Positions 42,254-53,122 of a stretch of DNA of 64,000 bases are shown piece after piece. Source of the stretch: Erythrobacter sp. YT30. Lineage in GTDB: Bacteria; Pseudomonadota; Alphaproteobacteria; Sphingomonadales; Sphingomonadaceae. Positions within the stretch are counted from its first letter, which is position 1. Each line of letters starts with the position of its first letter. The position numbers and the translations under genes were made by a program. The notes under the pieces are model-generated. The model saw only the letters and a list, made by a program, of their open reading frames with translations. It was not told where the DNA came from and searched no databases. The DNA lies in assembly GCF_001542875.1 (NCBI RefSeq), contig NZ_LMAF01000002.1:1511501-1575500 (forward strand), in the 5' to 3' direction.

Positions 42254-43308
42254 CCGCCAAAACGAACTCACGCGAAAAGCTGCAAGACGCCGCGAAAGAG
42301 CGCGTGCTGATTTTCGATGGCGCGTTTGGGACGCAGATCCAGGAGCGCAAGCTTACCGAAGATGATTATGCAGGCACGCTGGGTCTCAATGCCGATCAAA
42401 AAGGCAATAACGATATTCTCGCTCTGACCCGGCCCGATGTGATCCGCGACATTACGCGGAGCTATCTCGATGCTGGATCGGATGTGATCTCGACCAACAC
42501 GTTCTCCGCCAACCGCATTTCGCAGGCTGACTATGCGGCGGAAGATCAAGTGGCCGCAATCAACATTGCGAGCGGAAAGATCGCGCGTCAACTCGCCGAT
42601 GAATACGAGGCGAAGGATGGAAAGCCGCGCTTTGTTGCGGGCGCTATCGGGCCAACCAACAAGACCTTATCTCTCAGTCCCGATGTCGAAGACCCCGGCT
42701 TTCGCGAGATCGATTTTGATGAATTGACTGCCGTCTACAAGGAACAGGCTGCAGCCTTGATCGAGGGCGGATGCGATTTCATCTTGATTGAGACTGTGTT
42801 CGACACGCTCAATGCCAAGGCTGGCGTGATGGCGGTCAAACAGCTCGAGGATGAGCTAGGCCGCGACATCCCGATCATGATGTCGATGACGCTAACCGAC
42901 CTGTCGGGCCGTAATCTGTCGGGCCATACGGTCGAGGCTTTCTGGTACGCGATACGGCACGCAAAGCCTGTGACCGTGGGGCTTAATTGCAGTTTTGGAG
43001 CCGATCAATTGCGCCCGCATGTCCAGGCGCTCTCCGCAATCGCGGACACACTCATCATGGCGTATCCCAATGCGGGTCTTCCCAATGAGCTCGGCGAATA
43101 TGATGAGATGCCCGACACGACGGCGGGGCTTGTCAAGCAATGGGCGGATAAAGCACAAGTCAATATCCTAGGCGGATGCTGTGGATCATCACCGGCGCAT
43201 ATCAAGGCGATTGCCGATGCCGTGGAAGGGCTGCCCCCACGCAAAGTGCCAGAGCCTGAAACCGCAATGCGGCTTGCAGGCCTTGAATCCTTCGTGGTGG
43301 CGGACTGA
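42250..43308 (+). CDS. metH: Methionine synthase, homocysteine-binding subunit (split MetH, N-terminal part)
   Basis: 352 aa, corresponds to the homocysteine S-methyltransferase domain of Met[18 protein letters not shown] opens the barrel; the zinc cysteines are in [10 protein letters not shown] and [36 protein letters not shown] is also typical. In Escherichia coli this domain is the first part of one 1200-aa chain; here it ends cleanly at 43308 and the remaining domains are encoded 5 nt later. The split gene is known in several alphaproteobacteria, and the ORF boundary falls between domains, so this is not a frameshift. Confidence 0.93.
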   Translation: MTAKTNSREKLQDAAKERVLIFDGAFGTQIQERKLTEDDYAGTLGLNADQKGNNDILALTRPDVIRDITRSYLDAGSDVISTNTFSANRISQADYAAEDQVAAINIASGKIARQLADEYEAKDGKPRFVAGAIGPTNKTLSLSPDVEDPGFREIDFDELTAVYKEQAAALIEGGCDFILIETVFDTLNAKAGVMAVKQLEDELGRDIPIMMSMTLTDLSGRNLSGHTVEAFWYAIRHAKPVTVGLNCSFGADQLRPHVQALSAIADTLIMAYPNAGLPNELGEYDEMPDTTAGLVKQWADKAQVNILGGCCGSSPAHIKAIADAVEGLPPRKVPEPETAMRLAGLESFVVAD

Positions 43309-43313
43309 TCACA

Positions 43314-45962
43314 ATGACTGACGCCAAAGATCAGGGCCGCAGCGCGCGTTTCATCAATATCGGTGAGCGCACCAACGTAACCGGCAGCGCCCGGTTCAAA
43401 AAGCTCATCATGGCGGACGATTACACGACCGCCGTCGAAGTCGCGCGTCAACAGGTCGAAAACGGCGCGCAGGTGATTGATGTCAACATGGATGAGGGGC
43501 TGCTCGACGCGGTCCACGCCATGACGACATTCCTGAAACTGATCGCCGCCGAACCCGATATTGCCCGCGTGCCGGTGATGATCGACTCCTCGAAATGGGA
43601 GGTGATCGAGGCGGGGCTCAAATGCGTCTCCGGCAAGCCGATTGTGAACTCCATCAGCATGAAGGAAGGCGAAGAGCCTTTCCTTGAACAAGCACGCAAA
43701 TGCATGGCCTATGGCGCAGCCGTGGTGGTGATGGCGTTTGACGAAGTGGGCCAGGCGGACACCAAGGAGCGCAAGGTCGAAATCTGCAAGCGTGCCTACG
43801 ATTTGCTCGTCGGCATCGGCTTCCCGCCAGAGGATATCATCTTCGACCCCAATATCTTTGCCGTGGCGACAGGGATTGAAGATCATGATCGCTACGGTCT
43901 CGATTTCATTGAGGCGGTGAGGGAAATCAAAGAGCAATGCCCGCACGCAAAGACCAGTGGCGGGCTTTCAAACCTCTCTTTCAGTTTCCGCGGGAATGAG
44001 ACCGTGCGCCGCGCGATGCACTCGGTTTTCCTCTACCACGCGATCCCCGCAGGGCTGGACATGGCTATCGTCAATGCAGGGCAGTTGGACGTTTATGACC
44101 AGATAGAGCTGCGCTTACGAGAGGCCTGCGAAGACGTTATCCTTATGCGTAGGAATGACGCGACGGAGCGCCTTATCGAGCTCGCCGAATCCTACAAAGG
44201 CAAGTCCAAGGAAGACGACAAGCAGGCTGCCGAATGGCGCGGCTGGCCGGTTGAAAAACGACTAGAACACGCGCTTGTGAAAGGCATTGACGCGCATATC
44301 GTCGATGACACCGAGGAAGCGCGCGCTGCCATCGAAGCGCGCGAAGGACGTCCGATTGAAGTCATCGAGGGCCCCTTGATGGACGGCATGAATGTCGTCG
44401 GCGATTTGTTTGGCTCTGGAAAGATGTTCCTGCCGCAAGTCGTCAAATCAGCCCGCGTGATGAAGAAGGCTGTCGCGCATCTCATTCCGTTCATCGAAGC
44501 GGAAAAAGACTTGCTTCCCGAGGCTGAGCGCGCTTCCAAAGGCACAATCATCATGGCGACCGTCAAAGGCGATGTGCACGATATCGGCAAGAACATCGTT
44601 GGCGTGGTTTTGCAGTGCAATGGCTATGACGTCGTTGATCTGGGCGTGATGGTTCCGTGGCCGGACATCCTGAAAGCCGCAAATGACAACAAGGCCGACA
44701 TGATCGGATTGTCGGGCCTTATCACACCGTCGCTCGATGAAATGGTGACCGTTGCTGAGGAAATGCAGCGCGCGGACATGACGATGCCGCTGCTGATCGG
44801 CGGAGCCACGACGAGCAAGGTGCACACGGCGCTCAAAATCGATCCGAGCTATGAAGGGCCAGTGATCCACGTTCTCGATGCGAGCCGTGCGGTGGGAGTT
44901 GCCTCCAAGCTGCTGTCCGATACGCAGCGCGATGATTTTGTCAGCGATACAGCTGGCGAATACACCAAGGTCCGCGATGCGCGGGCCGGGAAAACGCCAA
45001 GCCAATTGCTGACGCTCACCGAAGCGCGCGCGAATTTTTACGACGCATATCTCTCGGACAAGCCAGCTCCGCCAGCCCAACCGGGTATACATGTATTCGA
45101 TGACTGGTCGCTGGAAGACTTGCGCGATTACATCGATTGGACCCCGTTCTTCCGGTCTTGGGAACTGCATGGCAACTATCCCGCCATCCTAACCGATAAC
45201 GTCGTCGGCGAAAGCGCGCGCTCTCTGAAGGAAGACGCTGACGCAATGCTTGACCAGATCGTCGCAGAAGAGTGGCTCACGGCGCGCGGTGTCGCGGGTT
45301 TTTGGCCATGCGCTCGCGATCACCAGTGCCGTGATGATGTTATCATCCACCGCGTGCGCCGCGAAGAGAATGTGCGGCTTCCATTCCTGCGCCAGCAGAT
45401 CAAGAAATCGCGCGACCGCGCCAACATGTGCCTTGCCGATTTCATCGATCCCGATGGCGACTGGATTGGCGGATTTGCAGTGGGCATTCATGGGATTGAG
45501 GCGCACTCCGCCCGTTTTCAGGCGGACAAGGACGATTATTCCGACATCTTGTTGAAGGCTCTGGCAGACCGTTTCGCTGAAGCTTTTGCAGAGCGCCTTC
45601 ACCAGCACACCCGCACCGAACTTTGGGGCTATGCGCCTGGAGAGCAGCTAACTAACGAAGCGCTTATCAAGGAAGAGTATCGCGGTATTCGTCCCGCGCC
45701 CGGATACCCCGCGTGCCCGGATCACTCCCTGAAGCCGATCCTGTTCGATCTGCTCGATGCGGAAAAGAATGTGGGGCTTACTCTCACCGAGAGCTTTGCG
45801 ATGTATCCCACCGCAGCCGTTTCGGGGTTCTATTTTGGTCACCCTGAATCGCAGTATTTTGGTGTGGCAAGGATCGGTCGTGACCAACTGGAGGCGTATG
45901 CCGATCGGCGCGGGGTCGACGTTGCGACTGCCGAACGCTGGCTGCGGCCCAATCTCGACTAA
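43314..45962 (+). CDS. metH: Methionine synthase, folate/cobalamin/activation subunit (split MetH, C-terminal part)
   Basis: 882 aa. It begins with the pterin-binding domain ([20 protein letters not shown]), then the helical cap and cobalamin domain with the His-ligand motif [15 protein letters not shown] (near residue 423) and the GLITPS and GGATTS loops. It ends with the SAM-dependent activation domain (YGAPGEQ-like [37 protein letters not shown]). With the product of the preceding gene it makes cobalamin-dependent methionine synthase. Internal domain order is complete; only the homocysteine domain is missing because it is separate. Confidence 0.94.
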   Translation: MTDAKDQGRSARFINIGERTNVTGSARFKKLIMADDYTTAVEVARQQVENGAQVIDVNMDEGLLDAVHAMTTFLKLIAAEPDIARVPVMIDSSKWEVIEAGLKCVSGKPIVNSISMKEGEEPFLEQARKCMAYGAAVVVMAFDEVGQADTKERKVEICKRAYDLLVGIGFPPEDIIFDPNIFAVATGIEDHDRYGLDFIEAVREIKEQCPHAKTSGGLSNLSFSFRGNETVRRAMHSVFLYHAIPAGLDMAIVNAGQLDVYDQIELRLREACEDVILMRRNDATERLIELAESYKGKSKEDDKQAAEWRGWPVEKRLEHALVKGIDAHIVDDTEEARAAIEAREGRPIEVIEGPLMDGMNVVGDLFGSGKMFLPQVVKSARVMKKAVAHLIPFIEAEKDLLPEAERASKGTIIMATVKGDVHDIGKNIVGVVLQCNGYDVVDLGVMVPWPDILKAANDNKADMIGLSGLITPSLDEMVTVAEEMQRADMTMPLLIGGATTSKVHTALKIDPSYEGPVIHVLDASRAVGVASKLLSDTQRDDFVSDTAGEYTKVRDARAGKTPSQLLTLTEARANFYDAYLSDKPAPPAQPGIHVFDDWSLEDLRDYIDWTPFFRSWELHGNYPAILTDNVVGESARSLKEDADAMLDQIVAEEWLTARGVAGFWPCARDHQCRDDVIIHRVRREENVRLPFLRQQIKKSRDRANMCLADFIDPDGDWIGGFAVGIHGIEAHSARFQADKDDYSDILLKALADRFAEAFAERLHQHTRTELWGYAPGEQLTNEALIKEEYRGIRPAPGYPACPDHSLKPILFDLLDAEKNVGLTLTESFAMYPTAAVSGFYFGHPESQYFGVARIGRDQLEAYADRRGVDVATAERWLRPNLD

Positions 45963-45968
45963 AGAGCA

Positions 45969-46904
45969 TTGCGTTTGACCGCGCGCATTCACTTGTCACA
46001 AGCCTTGTGGCTGGGCATCGCCCTGCTGATTGCTGCCTATGCGGTGACTTTTGCGATGGTGCCAAAAGACCTGTCTCTGTGGCCGCAGCTCTGGTTCACC
46101 CCCGGTATCGGCATCGCCGGAGCAATCATAGCCAATGCGAGTGGCACGGGTGGCGGGGTTGTCTTCATCCCTGTTTTCAACGCGCTGAGAGAGATGGACG
46201 GGTTTGCGCTCGATCCTCTGCGGATCACCGCAATTTCCATGGGCATTCAAGCGTTCGGGATGAGTGTCGGCGCGCTACGCTGGACGGACCGGTTGCTGCA
46301 TCAGCCAGCTATTCCTGAAAACCCGAACGAAGCCTCCGTGCCGGTGCGCGATTACGCGGCTGTGTGCCTGCTCGTTGTCGCCATATCGCTCCCTGTCCAA
46401 TTGATCACCCCGGCAGCCTCGCAGATCGACGGGCGAACGGTGCTCTACGCTTATAAGGCTTTTTCGATAGCGCTTGGCATCGCGCTCATCATCGCAACAT
46501 GGACGGTGAACCGCAACGCGCCCGAACGCGCAGCGCTCACAAAGCTTGATTTCGCCGTTCTGGTGGGGCTTTCCATTCCCGGCGGATTTATCACTGCGCT
46601 GTTTTCGGTTGGTATTGGTGAGTTGGTCGCGTTCTACCTGTTCCTGCGCCACTTTCCGATGGTGATGGCAGTGGGAACGGGTTGCGTCATATCCTCGATC
46701 TGCATGATTGCGGGAACGTTTCTCAATCAAAGCGCTGGGATAATCGCATGGGATATCGTGCTTCTCGCAGCCCCCGGCGCGATGTTTGGCGCCGTACTGG
46801 CGCGTCCGATTGCCCTGTGGCTCGGCCCGCGTAAATTAAAGACGCTGGGAGCCATCTGGATCATTGGCTCGTCTCTCTATCTGCTGGGTCTTAACACCGC
46901 CTAG
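45969..46904 (+). CDS. TSUP-family (TauE/SafE) anion exporter
   Basis: 311 aa with TTG start 6 nt after the metH stop; AAAGAG precedes it. About eight membrane helices with the family repeats: GIAGAIIANASGTGGGVVFIPVFNA in the first half and LSIPGGFITALFSVGIGELVAF in the second. TSUP permeases export small sulfur or organic anions such as sulfite or sulfoacetate. Being co-directional with and adjacent to metH, it may belong to the same operon, perhaps linked to sulfur metabolism, but the substrate is not known. Confidence 0.82.
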   Translation: MRLTARIHLSQALWLGIALLIAAYAVTFAMVPKDLSLWPQLWFTPGIGIAGAIIANASGTGGGVVFIPVFNALREMDGFALDPLRITAISMGIQAFGMSVGALRWTDRLLHQPAIPENPNEASVPVRDYAAVCLLVVAISLPVQLITPAASQIDGRTVLYAYKAFSIALGIALIIATWTVNRNAPERAALTKLDFAVLVGLSIPGGFITALFSVGIGELVAFYLFLRHFPMVMAVGTGCVISSICMIAGTFLNQSAGIIAWDIVLLAAPGAMFGAVLARPIALWLGPRKLKTLGAIWIIGSSLYLLGLNTA

Positions 46905-46939
46905 TTGACGGATGACAGACGCCGAGTGAAAAGCGCTGA

Positions 46940-48211
46940 ATGTTGCGTGTTTTGACAGCTTTCGCCCTTGGTATGACCCCGCTCTCCGCTCAAGCAGAAG
47001 ACAGAGTAACGCCGCCCGCAACCGTGGTAGTGGCTTTCGATGCCGAAACGATCACTCCGCTTGTCGTGGAGGGCACACGAAATCGGGAAACCGGCGAAGC
47101 GGTTGAAGGCAATGACCCGGTGCGCATCGCGTCAATCTCTAAGCTGATCATGGCCTTGGCAACGATGCGGCTCGTCGATGAAGGCGTGGTCGATCTGGAT
47201 GCGGATGTGTCCGATTATCTGGGGTGGGAAGTCCGCTCCCCGCATCACCCCGACGCCAAAGTGACACTAGCGCAATTGCTGTCCCACCGTTCGGGCCTGC
47301 GCGACACGGCGGGCTACATTATTCCGCTTGGTGAAAGCCTCGAGGAAAAGCTCGAGAATCCCGAAAGCTGGTATGCAGATAGCCCTCCCGGTGGGGCGCC
47401 GTTTGAATATGCCAATTTGGGATCGCCGGTGGTTGCGACCGTGCTCGAAGCGGCGACGGGAATGCGATACGACCGCATTCTGGAGCGCAAAGTGTTTCTG
47501 CCGCTTGGTATCGAGAATGCGTGCGTGAATTGGATTGGGTGCTCTGAGGAAATGCGCGAGAAAGCCGTCGCGCTGTATCGTGACACAGGCGAGGAAGCGC
47601 GGGACTTTCCAGCCGAGTTGGAAAGCGACTGCACCATTCCCGTGGCAGATGGCGTCGAATGCACGCTCGCAGGCTATGAACCGGGAACCAACGCTTCGAT
47701 CTTCTCTTCCCAAGGTGGCGTGCGCATCGGCATGATGGACCTGGCGAAGATCGGTCAGGCGTTGCTTGATCCAAATGAGAGCAGAATTCCAAGATTGATA
47801 CTTGATCCCATGCAACGCTCTGTCCGCGACGGTATCAGCGGCTTTGAAGAAGGCGGCTCCGATCAGGATTTCTTCTGCATTTATGGTTACGGCGTGCAAG
47901 TCATCCAGTGGACCGACACAACGTGCGTAGATGGACTGTTCAACGACGGAGCCGCCTACATCGGACATGCGGGCGAAGCATATGGCCTAAGAGCAGGTTT
48001 GTGGTTTGCTCCCGATGACCAGCCGGGCGAAGCATTGAAAAAGGGCCGAGGGTTCGTCTACTTCACTACTGAAGTTCCGCCGCGCCAATCCGCCGAGGAT
48101 GAAGGCGGATTTGACCCTCGCGAGATCGCTTTGATGGCGCGCGCTCAAGGGTTGGCTGGACCACCCGAAAGAATGGAAGATAGGCAAGATATTGTCCCAA
48201 CTGGGCAATGA
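46940..48211 (+). CDS. Exported serine hydrolase of the class C beta-lactamase family
   Basis: 423 aa. Signal peptide MLRVLTAFALGMTPLSAQAED. The catalytic Ser-x-x-Lys is ASISKLIMAL and the Tyr-x-Asn motif EYANLG; the third motif near GHAGEAYG replaces KTG with HAG. Fold and length fit the beta-lactamase/transpeptidase-like group that includes esterases, D-aminopeptidases and EstB. Extra cysteines (ENACVNWIGCSEE, LESDCT, GVECT, FFCIYG, TTCVDG) suggest disulfides in the periplasm. Substrate unknown; not expected to be a resistance enzyme. Confidence 0.8.
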   Translation: MLRVLTAFALGMTPLSAQAEDRVTPPATVVVAFDAETITPLVVEGTRNRETGEAVEGNDPVRIASISKLIMALATMRLVDEGVVDLDADVSDYLGWEVRSPHHPDAKVTLAQLLSHRSGLRDTAGYIIPLGESLEEKLENPESWYADSPPGGAPFEYANLGSPVVATVLEAATGMRYDRILERKVFLPLGIENACVNWIGCSEEMREKAVALYRDTGEEARDFPAELESDCTIPVADGVECTLAGYEPGTNASIFSSQGGVRIGMMDLAKIGQALLDPNESRIPRLILDPMQRSVRDGISGFEEGGSDQDFFCIYGYGVQVIQWTDTTCVDGLFNDGAAYIGHAGEAYGLRAGLWFAPDDQPGEALKKGRGFVYFTTEVPPRQSAEDEGGFDPREIALMARAQGLAGPPERMEDRQDIVPTGQ

Positions 48212-48346
48212 TATTTCCCTCAGTCTTATCATCCTGCGCATAAGTCTCTTTTGGCACGCGAAAACACCTCTTTTGCGCGATTGACGCATCTCTTCGCATC
48301 CGCAACAAAAGCACTCGCTGGCCGGAAGTGATTCTGGCATTTTTAC

Positions 48347-48548
48347 GCGGGAGAGCTCGGTTCGCATTTGAACCGGCGCCGAAGGAGCAACCGCCCCGGA
48401 AACTCTCAGGTCAAAGGGACCGCGTGAAAGCATTGGCACTCTGGAAAGCGTCTTGGACCGCAAGGTTTGAGGCCACCGAAGGGGAGGCTTAACGCGCCGC
48501 TCGGTGCGTCAGCTGAAGCTCTCAGGTTCACCCGACAGAGGGGGCAGA
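48347..48548 (+). ncRNA. Tandem glycine riboswitch of the gcv operon
   Basis: Two glycine aptamers in series. The first, about 48347-48424, starts GCGGGAGAGCTCGG and includes CGCCGAAGGAGCAACCGCC and AACTCTCAGGTCAAAGGGAC. The second, about 48437-48548, includes CTCTGGAAAGCG, CCACCGAAGGGGAGGC and GCTCTCAGGTTCACC with CCCGACAGAGGGGGCAG at the end. Both carry the conserved CCGAAGG and CTCAGGT cores. It sits 51 nt before gcvT and should switch the glycine cleavage operon on when glycine is abundant. Confidence 0.93.
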
Positions 48549-48598
48549 AACTTTGCTTCGTTTGAAGCGTATCTGCACCTGTCTGGGGACCAAAGATT

Positions 48599-49744
48599 TT
48601 GAGCGACGAACCATCTGAAGACATCCCACTGGTCAAGCTGCCGCTCGATAGCTGGCATCGCGCGCGCGGCGCTCGCATGGTGCCGTTTGCGGGCTATGAA
48701 ATGCCGATCCAGTATGAAGGGATCGTTGCCGAAAATAACTGGACCCGCAGCAGTGCAAGCTTGTTTGATGTCTCGCATATGGGGCAGCTGGGGCTGACAG
48801 GTCCCTCGGGTGATTGCGAGGCTGGAGCTGCCGAAGCGGCTGAAGCGCTTGAGGCTCTGCTTCCAGGCCTGATCACATCGCTCAAAACCGGGCGCATGCG
48901 GTATTCGATGTTGCTCGATGAGAATGGCGGCATCTTAGATGATTTGATGGTGACCAATGCTGGGCCGCGCATTGCGTTGGTCGTCAACGGCGCTGTTAAG
49001 TGGGACGATATCGCGCATTTGCGCGAGCATCTGCCAGACGAGATCAATTTGCATCATTTCGATGATTTCGCCCTGCTGGCCTTGCAAGGGCCAAAAGCGG
49101 GCGAGGTGCTCGAAATGCTGGTTCCGAGCACGGGCGCGCTCACTTTCATGACGGCTGATCTGTTTGAGTGGGGCGGTACGCATCTTTGGGTCAGCCGCGC
49201 TGGCTATACGGGAGAAGACGGCTTCGAAATCGCGGTTCATGCCGATCACGTCGAAGCCTTGGCGGATGCGCTTGTGGCTGATGAGCGCGTAAAACCGGCA
49301 GGCCTCGGCGCGCGGGACTCGCTGAGGCTGGAAGCTGGCCTGCCGCTATACGGTCATGATATTACGACTGAAACCGATCCGGTCAGCGCCGATCTCACCT
49401 TTGCGCTTTCGAAGAAACGCCGCGAGGCAGGTGGCTATATGGGCCACGGCCCGGTTGCCACCGTGCTTGAGCAAGGGGCGACAAAGGTTCGCGTCGGCCT
49501 GATCCTTGAAGGCCGCATGCCAGCGCGAGAGGGCGCCGAAGTTTATGCAGGCGATGAGAAAGTCGGCGTGGTCACCAGCGGCGGCTTCTCGCCCACTTTG
49601 GGTAAGCCCATCGCCATGGCCTATGTCGATATGTCCCATGCCGAAACAGGGGCTGCGCTTGAATGCGAGGTGCGCACCAAACGCCTGCCTGCAACCGTAT
49701 CACCTATGCCGTTTGTCCCCCACCGCTATTTCCGAGGGAGCTGA
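48599..49744 (+). CDS. gcvT: Aminomethyltransferase (glycine cleavage T-protein)
   Basis: 381 aa with a TTG start; GGGGA lies 11 nt upstream. Features are LPLDSWHRARGARMVPFAGYEMPIQY, the folate-site region SLFDVSHMGQLGL, VSRAGYTGEDGFEIAV and GLGARDSLRLEAGLPLYG. It transfers the methylene group from the lipoyl arm of GcvH to tetrahydrofolate and releases ammonia. First gene of a gcvT-gcvH-gcvPA-gcvPB operon with a tandem glycine riboswitch as leader. Confidence 0.95.
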   Translation: MSDEPSEDIPLVKLPLDSWHRARGARMVPFAGYEMPIQYEGIVAENNWTRSSASLFDVSHMGQLGLTGPSGDCEAGAAEAAEALEALLPGLITSLKTGRMRYSMLLDENGGILDDLMVTNAGPRIALVVNGAVKWDDIAHLREHLPDEINLHHFDDFALLALQGPKAGEVLEMLVPSTGALTFMTADLFEWGGTHLWVSRAGYTGEDGFEIAVHADHVEALADALVADERVKPAGLGARDSLRLEAGLPLYGHDITTETDPVSADLTFALSKKRREAGGYMGHGPVATVLEQGATKVRVGLILEGRMPAREGAEVYAGDEKVGVVTSGGFSPTLGKPIAMAYVDMSHAETGAALECEVRTKRLPATVSPMPFVPHRYFRGS

Positions 49745-49748
49745 TTGA

Positions 49749-50120
49749 ATGCCGCGTTACTTCACTGATGAACACGAATGGATCGACGTCGAAGACGATG
49801 AGGCGACAGTCGGCATCACCGACTACGCGCAGGAGCAGTTGGGCGATATCGTCTTTGTCGAATTGCCCGAGGCAGGCACTGCGCTCGATAAAGGCGGCGA
49901 CGCCGCGGTCGTTGAAAGTGTAAAAGCTGCAAGCGATGTCTACGCGCCGATTTCGGGCGAAGTGACTGAAGGCAATGGCGCTTTGGAAGAAGAGCCGGCG
50001 CTGGTGAACTCCTCGCCTGAAGAAGACGGTTGGTTCTTCAAAATGACCGTTGGCGATGCGTCGGAGCTTGAAGGCCTGATGGACGAGGCTGCCTACAAGG
50101 AATTTGTCGAGGGACTTTGA
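49749..50120 (+). CDS. gcvH: Glycine cleavage H-protein
   Basis: 123 aa. The lipoyl-attachment lysine is Lys59 in [14 protein letters not shown]. The N-terminus [20 protein letters not shown] and C-terminal [20 protein letters not shown] are typical. It carries the aminomethyl group between the P and T proteins. It starts 5 nt after gcvT; a GC-rich hairpin at 50129-50148 separates it from gcvPA. Confidence 0.96.
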   Translation: MPRYFTDEHEWIDVEDDEATVGITDYAQEQLGDIVFVELPEAGTALDKGGDAAVVESVKAASDVYAPISGEVTEGNGALEEEPALVNSSPEEDGWFFKMTVGDASELEGLMDEAAYKEFVEGL

Positions 50121-50128
50121 TGAAGCTT

Positions 50129-50148
50129 CCCTCCCGCAAACGGGAGGG
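50129..50148 (+). repeat. Intra-operon hairpin between gcvH and gcvPA
   Basis: CCCTCCCG (50129-50136), loop CAAA, CGGGAGGG (50141-50148). There is no T tract. As it lies in the 48-nt gap inside the gcv operon, it could protect the upstream part of the message and set unequal levels of H and P proteins. Confidence 0.6.
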
Positions 50149-50168
50149 CGCAATGGAAGAGAAAAGCG

Positions 50169-51545
50169 ATGCGTTATTTACCTCTCACTGACACCGATCG
50201 TAGCGATATGCTGGCCAAGATCGGCGCTTCGTCAATCGATGACCTGTTCGTCGATGTGCCCGAAGTCGCGCGGCTTGATGGCCCCATCCGTGATCTGCCC
50301 ATGCATGCGAGCGAGATGGCGGTTGAGCGCCACATGAAAGGCTTGGCGAACAAGAACCTTGCCGCAGGTGACGCTCCGTTCTTCCTTGGCGCAGGCGCCT
50401 ATCGCCACCACGTGCCGGCATCGGTCGACACCATCATTCAGCGCGGCGAATTCCTGACGGCCTACACGCCGTATCAGCCCGAAATCGCTCAGGGCACGTT
50501 GCAAATGCTGTTTGAATTCCAGACGCAGGTCGCGCGTCTTTATGGCTGCGCGGTGGCCAATGCCTCGCTCTACGATGGCTCCACTGCGTGCTGGGAAGCG
50601 GTTGCCATGGCGACCCGTGTGACCAAGCGTAACAAGGCCGTGCTGTCGGGCTCGCTCCATCCGCACTACAGCGAAGTCGTCAAGACGATGGCTCAGTTCA
50701 CAGGTGAGGAAATCGCGACCGCGCAGCCTGCGATTACACCAGAGCCCAATCTCGATACGCTGACATCGCGCATCGATGATGAGACTGCCTGCGTCGTAGT
50801 ACAATACCCTGACATCCTCGGCCGGATCAGCGATCTTTCAAAAGTTGCTGATGCCGCGCACGCAAAAGGCGCTTTGCTGGTCGTCGTGAACACCGAACCG
50901 GTGGCTTTGGGCGCGATCAAGTCACCCGGCGAAATGGGAGCCGATATCGTCGTGGGTGAGGGCCAGGCGCTGGGCGTTGGTCTCCAGTTTGGTGGGCCTT
51001 ACCTTGGCCTCTTCGCTGTCCGCGATCCCAAGCATGTCCGCCAGATGCCGGGGCGGCTGTGCGGCGAGACTGTGGATGCGACAGGCAAGCGCGGCTTCGT
51101 CCTGACGCTTTCGACCCGTGAACAGCATATTCGGCGCGAGAAGGCGACGTCCAACATTTGCACCAATTCAGGGCTTTGCGCTCTCGCATTCTCGGCCCAT
51201 ATGACGCTGCTTGGTGAGAAAGGCCTGCGCCGTCTCGCAGCGGAGAACCACCGCCTCGCTTGCGTAGCAGCGGATCGCCTGAGCGCGGTTGCGGGCGTTG
51301 AGCTGCTCAACAACGCGTTTTTCAATGAGTTCACCCTGATGCTCGATGGCAAGCCTGCGCGCGATATTGTGCGCGGTTTGGCTGATCGGGGCGTCCTGGG
51401 CGGCGTTTCACTCGGGCGCCTTTATCCCGGTGTTGAAGCGCTTCAGCAAGCGCTGCTTGTCACTGTGACCGAGATGACCACCGAAGAAGACATCGAGACA
51501 CTCGCGACAGAGCTCGAAGCGATCCTGAAGGAGCCAGCACAATGA
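50169..51545 (+). CDS. gcvPA: Glycine dehydrogenase (decarboxylating) subunit 1
   Basis: 458 aa. N-terminal [20 protein letters not shown], then [20 protein letters not shown] and [37 protein letters not shown]. It corresponds to the N-terminal half of the single-chain P-protein of Escherichia coli and lacks the PLP lysine. It forms the alpha2beta2 P-protein with the next gene product. The stop overlaps the gcvPB ATG by 4 bp. Confidence 0.95.
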   Translation: MRYLPLTDTDRSDMLAKIGASSIDDLFVDVPEVARLDGPIRDLPMHASEMAVERHMKGLANKNLAAGDAPFFLGAGAYRHHVPASVDTIIQRGEFLTAYTPYQPEIAQGTLQMLFEFQTQVARLYGCAVANASLYDGSTACWEAVAMATRVTKRNKAVLSGSLHPHYSEVVKTMAQFTGEEIATAQPAITPEPNLDTLTSRIDDETACVVVQYPDILGRISDLSKVADAAHAKGALLVVVNTEPVALGAIKSPGEMGADIVVGEGQALGVGLQFGGPYLGLFAVRDPKHVRQMPGRLCGETVDATGKRGFVLTLSTREQHIRREKATSNICTNSGLCALAFSAHMTLLGEKGLRRLAAENHRLACVAADRLSAVAGVELLNNAFFNEFTLMLDGKPARDIVRGLADRGVLGGVSLGRLYPGVEALQQALLVTVTEMTTEEDIETLATELEAILKEPAQ

Positions 51546-53101
51546 ACGCGCCCAACAAATCAGGCTGGAAACCCGCCATGGAAGTCGCTGATGCCACCGG
51601 CGAAAGCCCCACCACCACAGGCAACCGCGCGCTGATGCTGGAAGAGCCGCTGCTGTTCGAAATTGGCCATGCCGAACAAACGGGCGTGGACCTGCCCGAG
51701 GTGAACTCGAACGCAGCCAACCGCTTGGGCGGGTTTGAGCGCACTGATCCCATCGGCCTTGTCGGGCTGACAGAGCCTGAGACCGTGAGGCATTACACGC
51801 GCCTCTCTCGGCAGAATTACGGGATCGATCTGGGTTTCTTCCCGCTCGGCAGCTGCACAATGAAACACAATCCGCGCCTCAATGAGAAGATGGCGCGCCT
51901 TCCCGGGTTTGCCGATATCCATCCGCTCGCCCCGCAGTCCAGCGTCCAAGGTGCGTTGGAAGTGATCGACCAATTGGCGACGTGGCTCAAAACGCTGACG
52001 GGTATGCCGGCAGTCGCGATGAGCCCTAAGGCGGGCGCGCATGGCGAATTGTGCGGTATCCTGGCGATCCGGGCCGCCCACACCGCCGCCGGAAACCCGC
52101 GCGAGGTTGTGCTGGTGCCCGAGAGCGCACACGGCACCAACCCTGCAACGGCAGCCTTTGCGGGCTACAAGGTCGACAATATTCCCGCGACGCCCGAAGG
52201 CCGAGTGGATGTAGAGGCACTGAAAGCGCGTCTTGGCCCCGATGTGGCGGCCGTGATGATCACCAATCCAAACACATGCGGGTTGTTCGAGAAAGACTTC
52301 CGCGAAATCGCTGATGCGGTCCATGAAGTCGGCGGATACGTCTATTGCGACGGTGCCAACTTTAACGCCATCGTAGGACGGGTTCGCCCTGGTGATCTGG
52401 GCGTCGATGCAATGCACATCAACTTGCACAAAACTTTCTCGACCCCGCATGGCGGCGGTGGACCAGGCTCTGGGCCCGTGGTCTTTTCGGAAGCGCTCGC
52501 GCCCTTCGCGCCCCTTCCTTACGTGGAGAAAGACGCGAACGGCGAATTCACCATCGTCGAGGAAGAAACGACCGACGCCGATCACCAGACCTTTGGCCGG
52601 ATGACAGCGTTCCATGGGCAGATGGGCATGTTCACCCGCGCGCTCACCTATATGCTCAGCCACGGCGCAGATGGACTGAAACAGGTGGCAGAGGACGCGG
52701 TGCTCAATGCCAATTACATCCTGCGCAGCCTTGAAGACATTCTTCACGCCCCCTTCGCTGACAGCGGCCCTTGCATGCATGAGGCTCTGTTCGGCGATAA
52801 AGACTTCGGCGGCGGCCTGTCGACGCTGGATCTTGCCAAAGGACTGATCGATGAGGGCTATCACCCGATGACGGTGTATTTCCCGTTGGTGGTCCACGGC
52901 GCGATGCTGGTCGAACCGACGGAGACAGAGAGCAAGGCGTCGATTGATCAATTCATCACAGCCTTCCGCTCCGTGACGGAGAGAGCATTGGCTGGTGATG
53001 AAACGCTGAAACAAGCCCCATATTTTGCCCCGCGCCGACGCTTGGATGAAACGGCAGCGGCCAGAAAGCCGAAGCTGGTTTGGGAAGCGCCTGAAGAGTG
53101 A
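51542..53101 (+). CDS. gcvPB: Glycine dehydrogenase (decarboxylating) subunit 2
   Basis: 519 aa. The PLP-binding lysine is Lys297 in [38 protein letters not shown] and [16 protein letters not shown] are also diagnostic. It is the catalytic subunit that decarboxylates glycine and loads the aminomethyl group onto GcvH-lipoate. Last gene of the operon; the next gene converges on it with a 21-nt gap. Confidence 0.95.
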   Translation: MNAPNKSGWKPAMEVADATGESPTTTGNRALMLEEPLLFEIGHAEQTGVDLPEVNSNAANRLGGFERTDPIGLVGLTEPETVRHYTRLSRQNYGIDLGFFPLGSCTMKHNPRLNEKMARLPGFADIHPLAPQSSVQGALEVIDQLATWLKTLTGMPAVAMSPKAGAHGELCGILAIRAAHTAAGNPREVVLVPESAHGTNPATAAFAGYKVDNIPATPEGRVDVEALKARLGPDVAAVMITNPNTCGLFEKDFREIADAVHEVGGYVYCDGANFNAIVGRVRPGDLGVDAMHINLHKTFSTPHGGGGPGSGPVVFSEALAPFAPLPYVEKDANGEFTIVEEETTDADHQTFGRMTAFHGQMGMFTRALTYMLSHGADGLKQVAEDAVLNANYILRSLEDILHAPFADSGPCMHEALFGDKDFGGGLSTLDLAKGLIDEGYHPMTVYFPLVVHGAMLVEPTETESKASIDQFITAFRSVTERALAGDETLKQAPYFAPRRRLDETAAARKPKLVWEAPEE

Positions 53102-53122
53102 TCATGTGGTGGGGGGACGTTT

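Noticed and set aside
46940-48211. Antibiotic-resistance beta-lactamase
   Set aside because: The protein has SxxK and YxN motifs but HAG in place of KTG and many cysteines, and it lies in a metabolic region; an esterase or peptidase role is more likely.
51560-53014. A 484-codon frame on the minus strand of gcvPB
   Set aside because: Exact antisense of a fully supported gcvPB; a composition effect.
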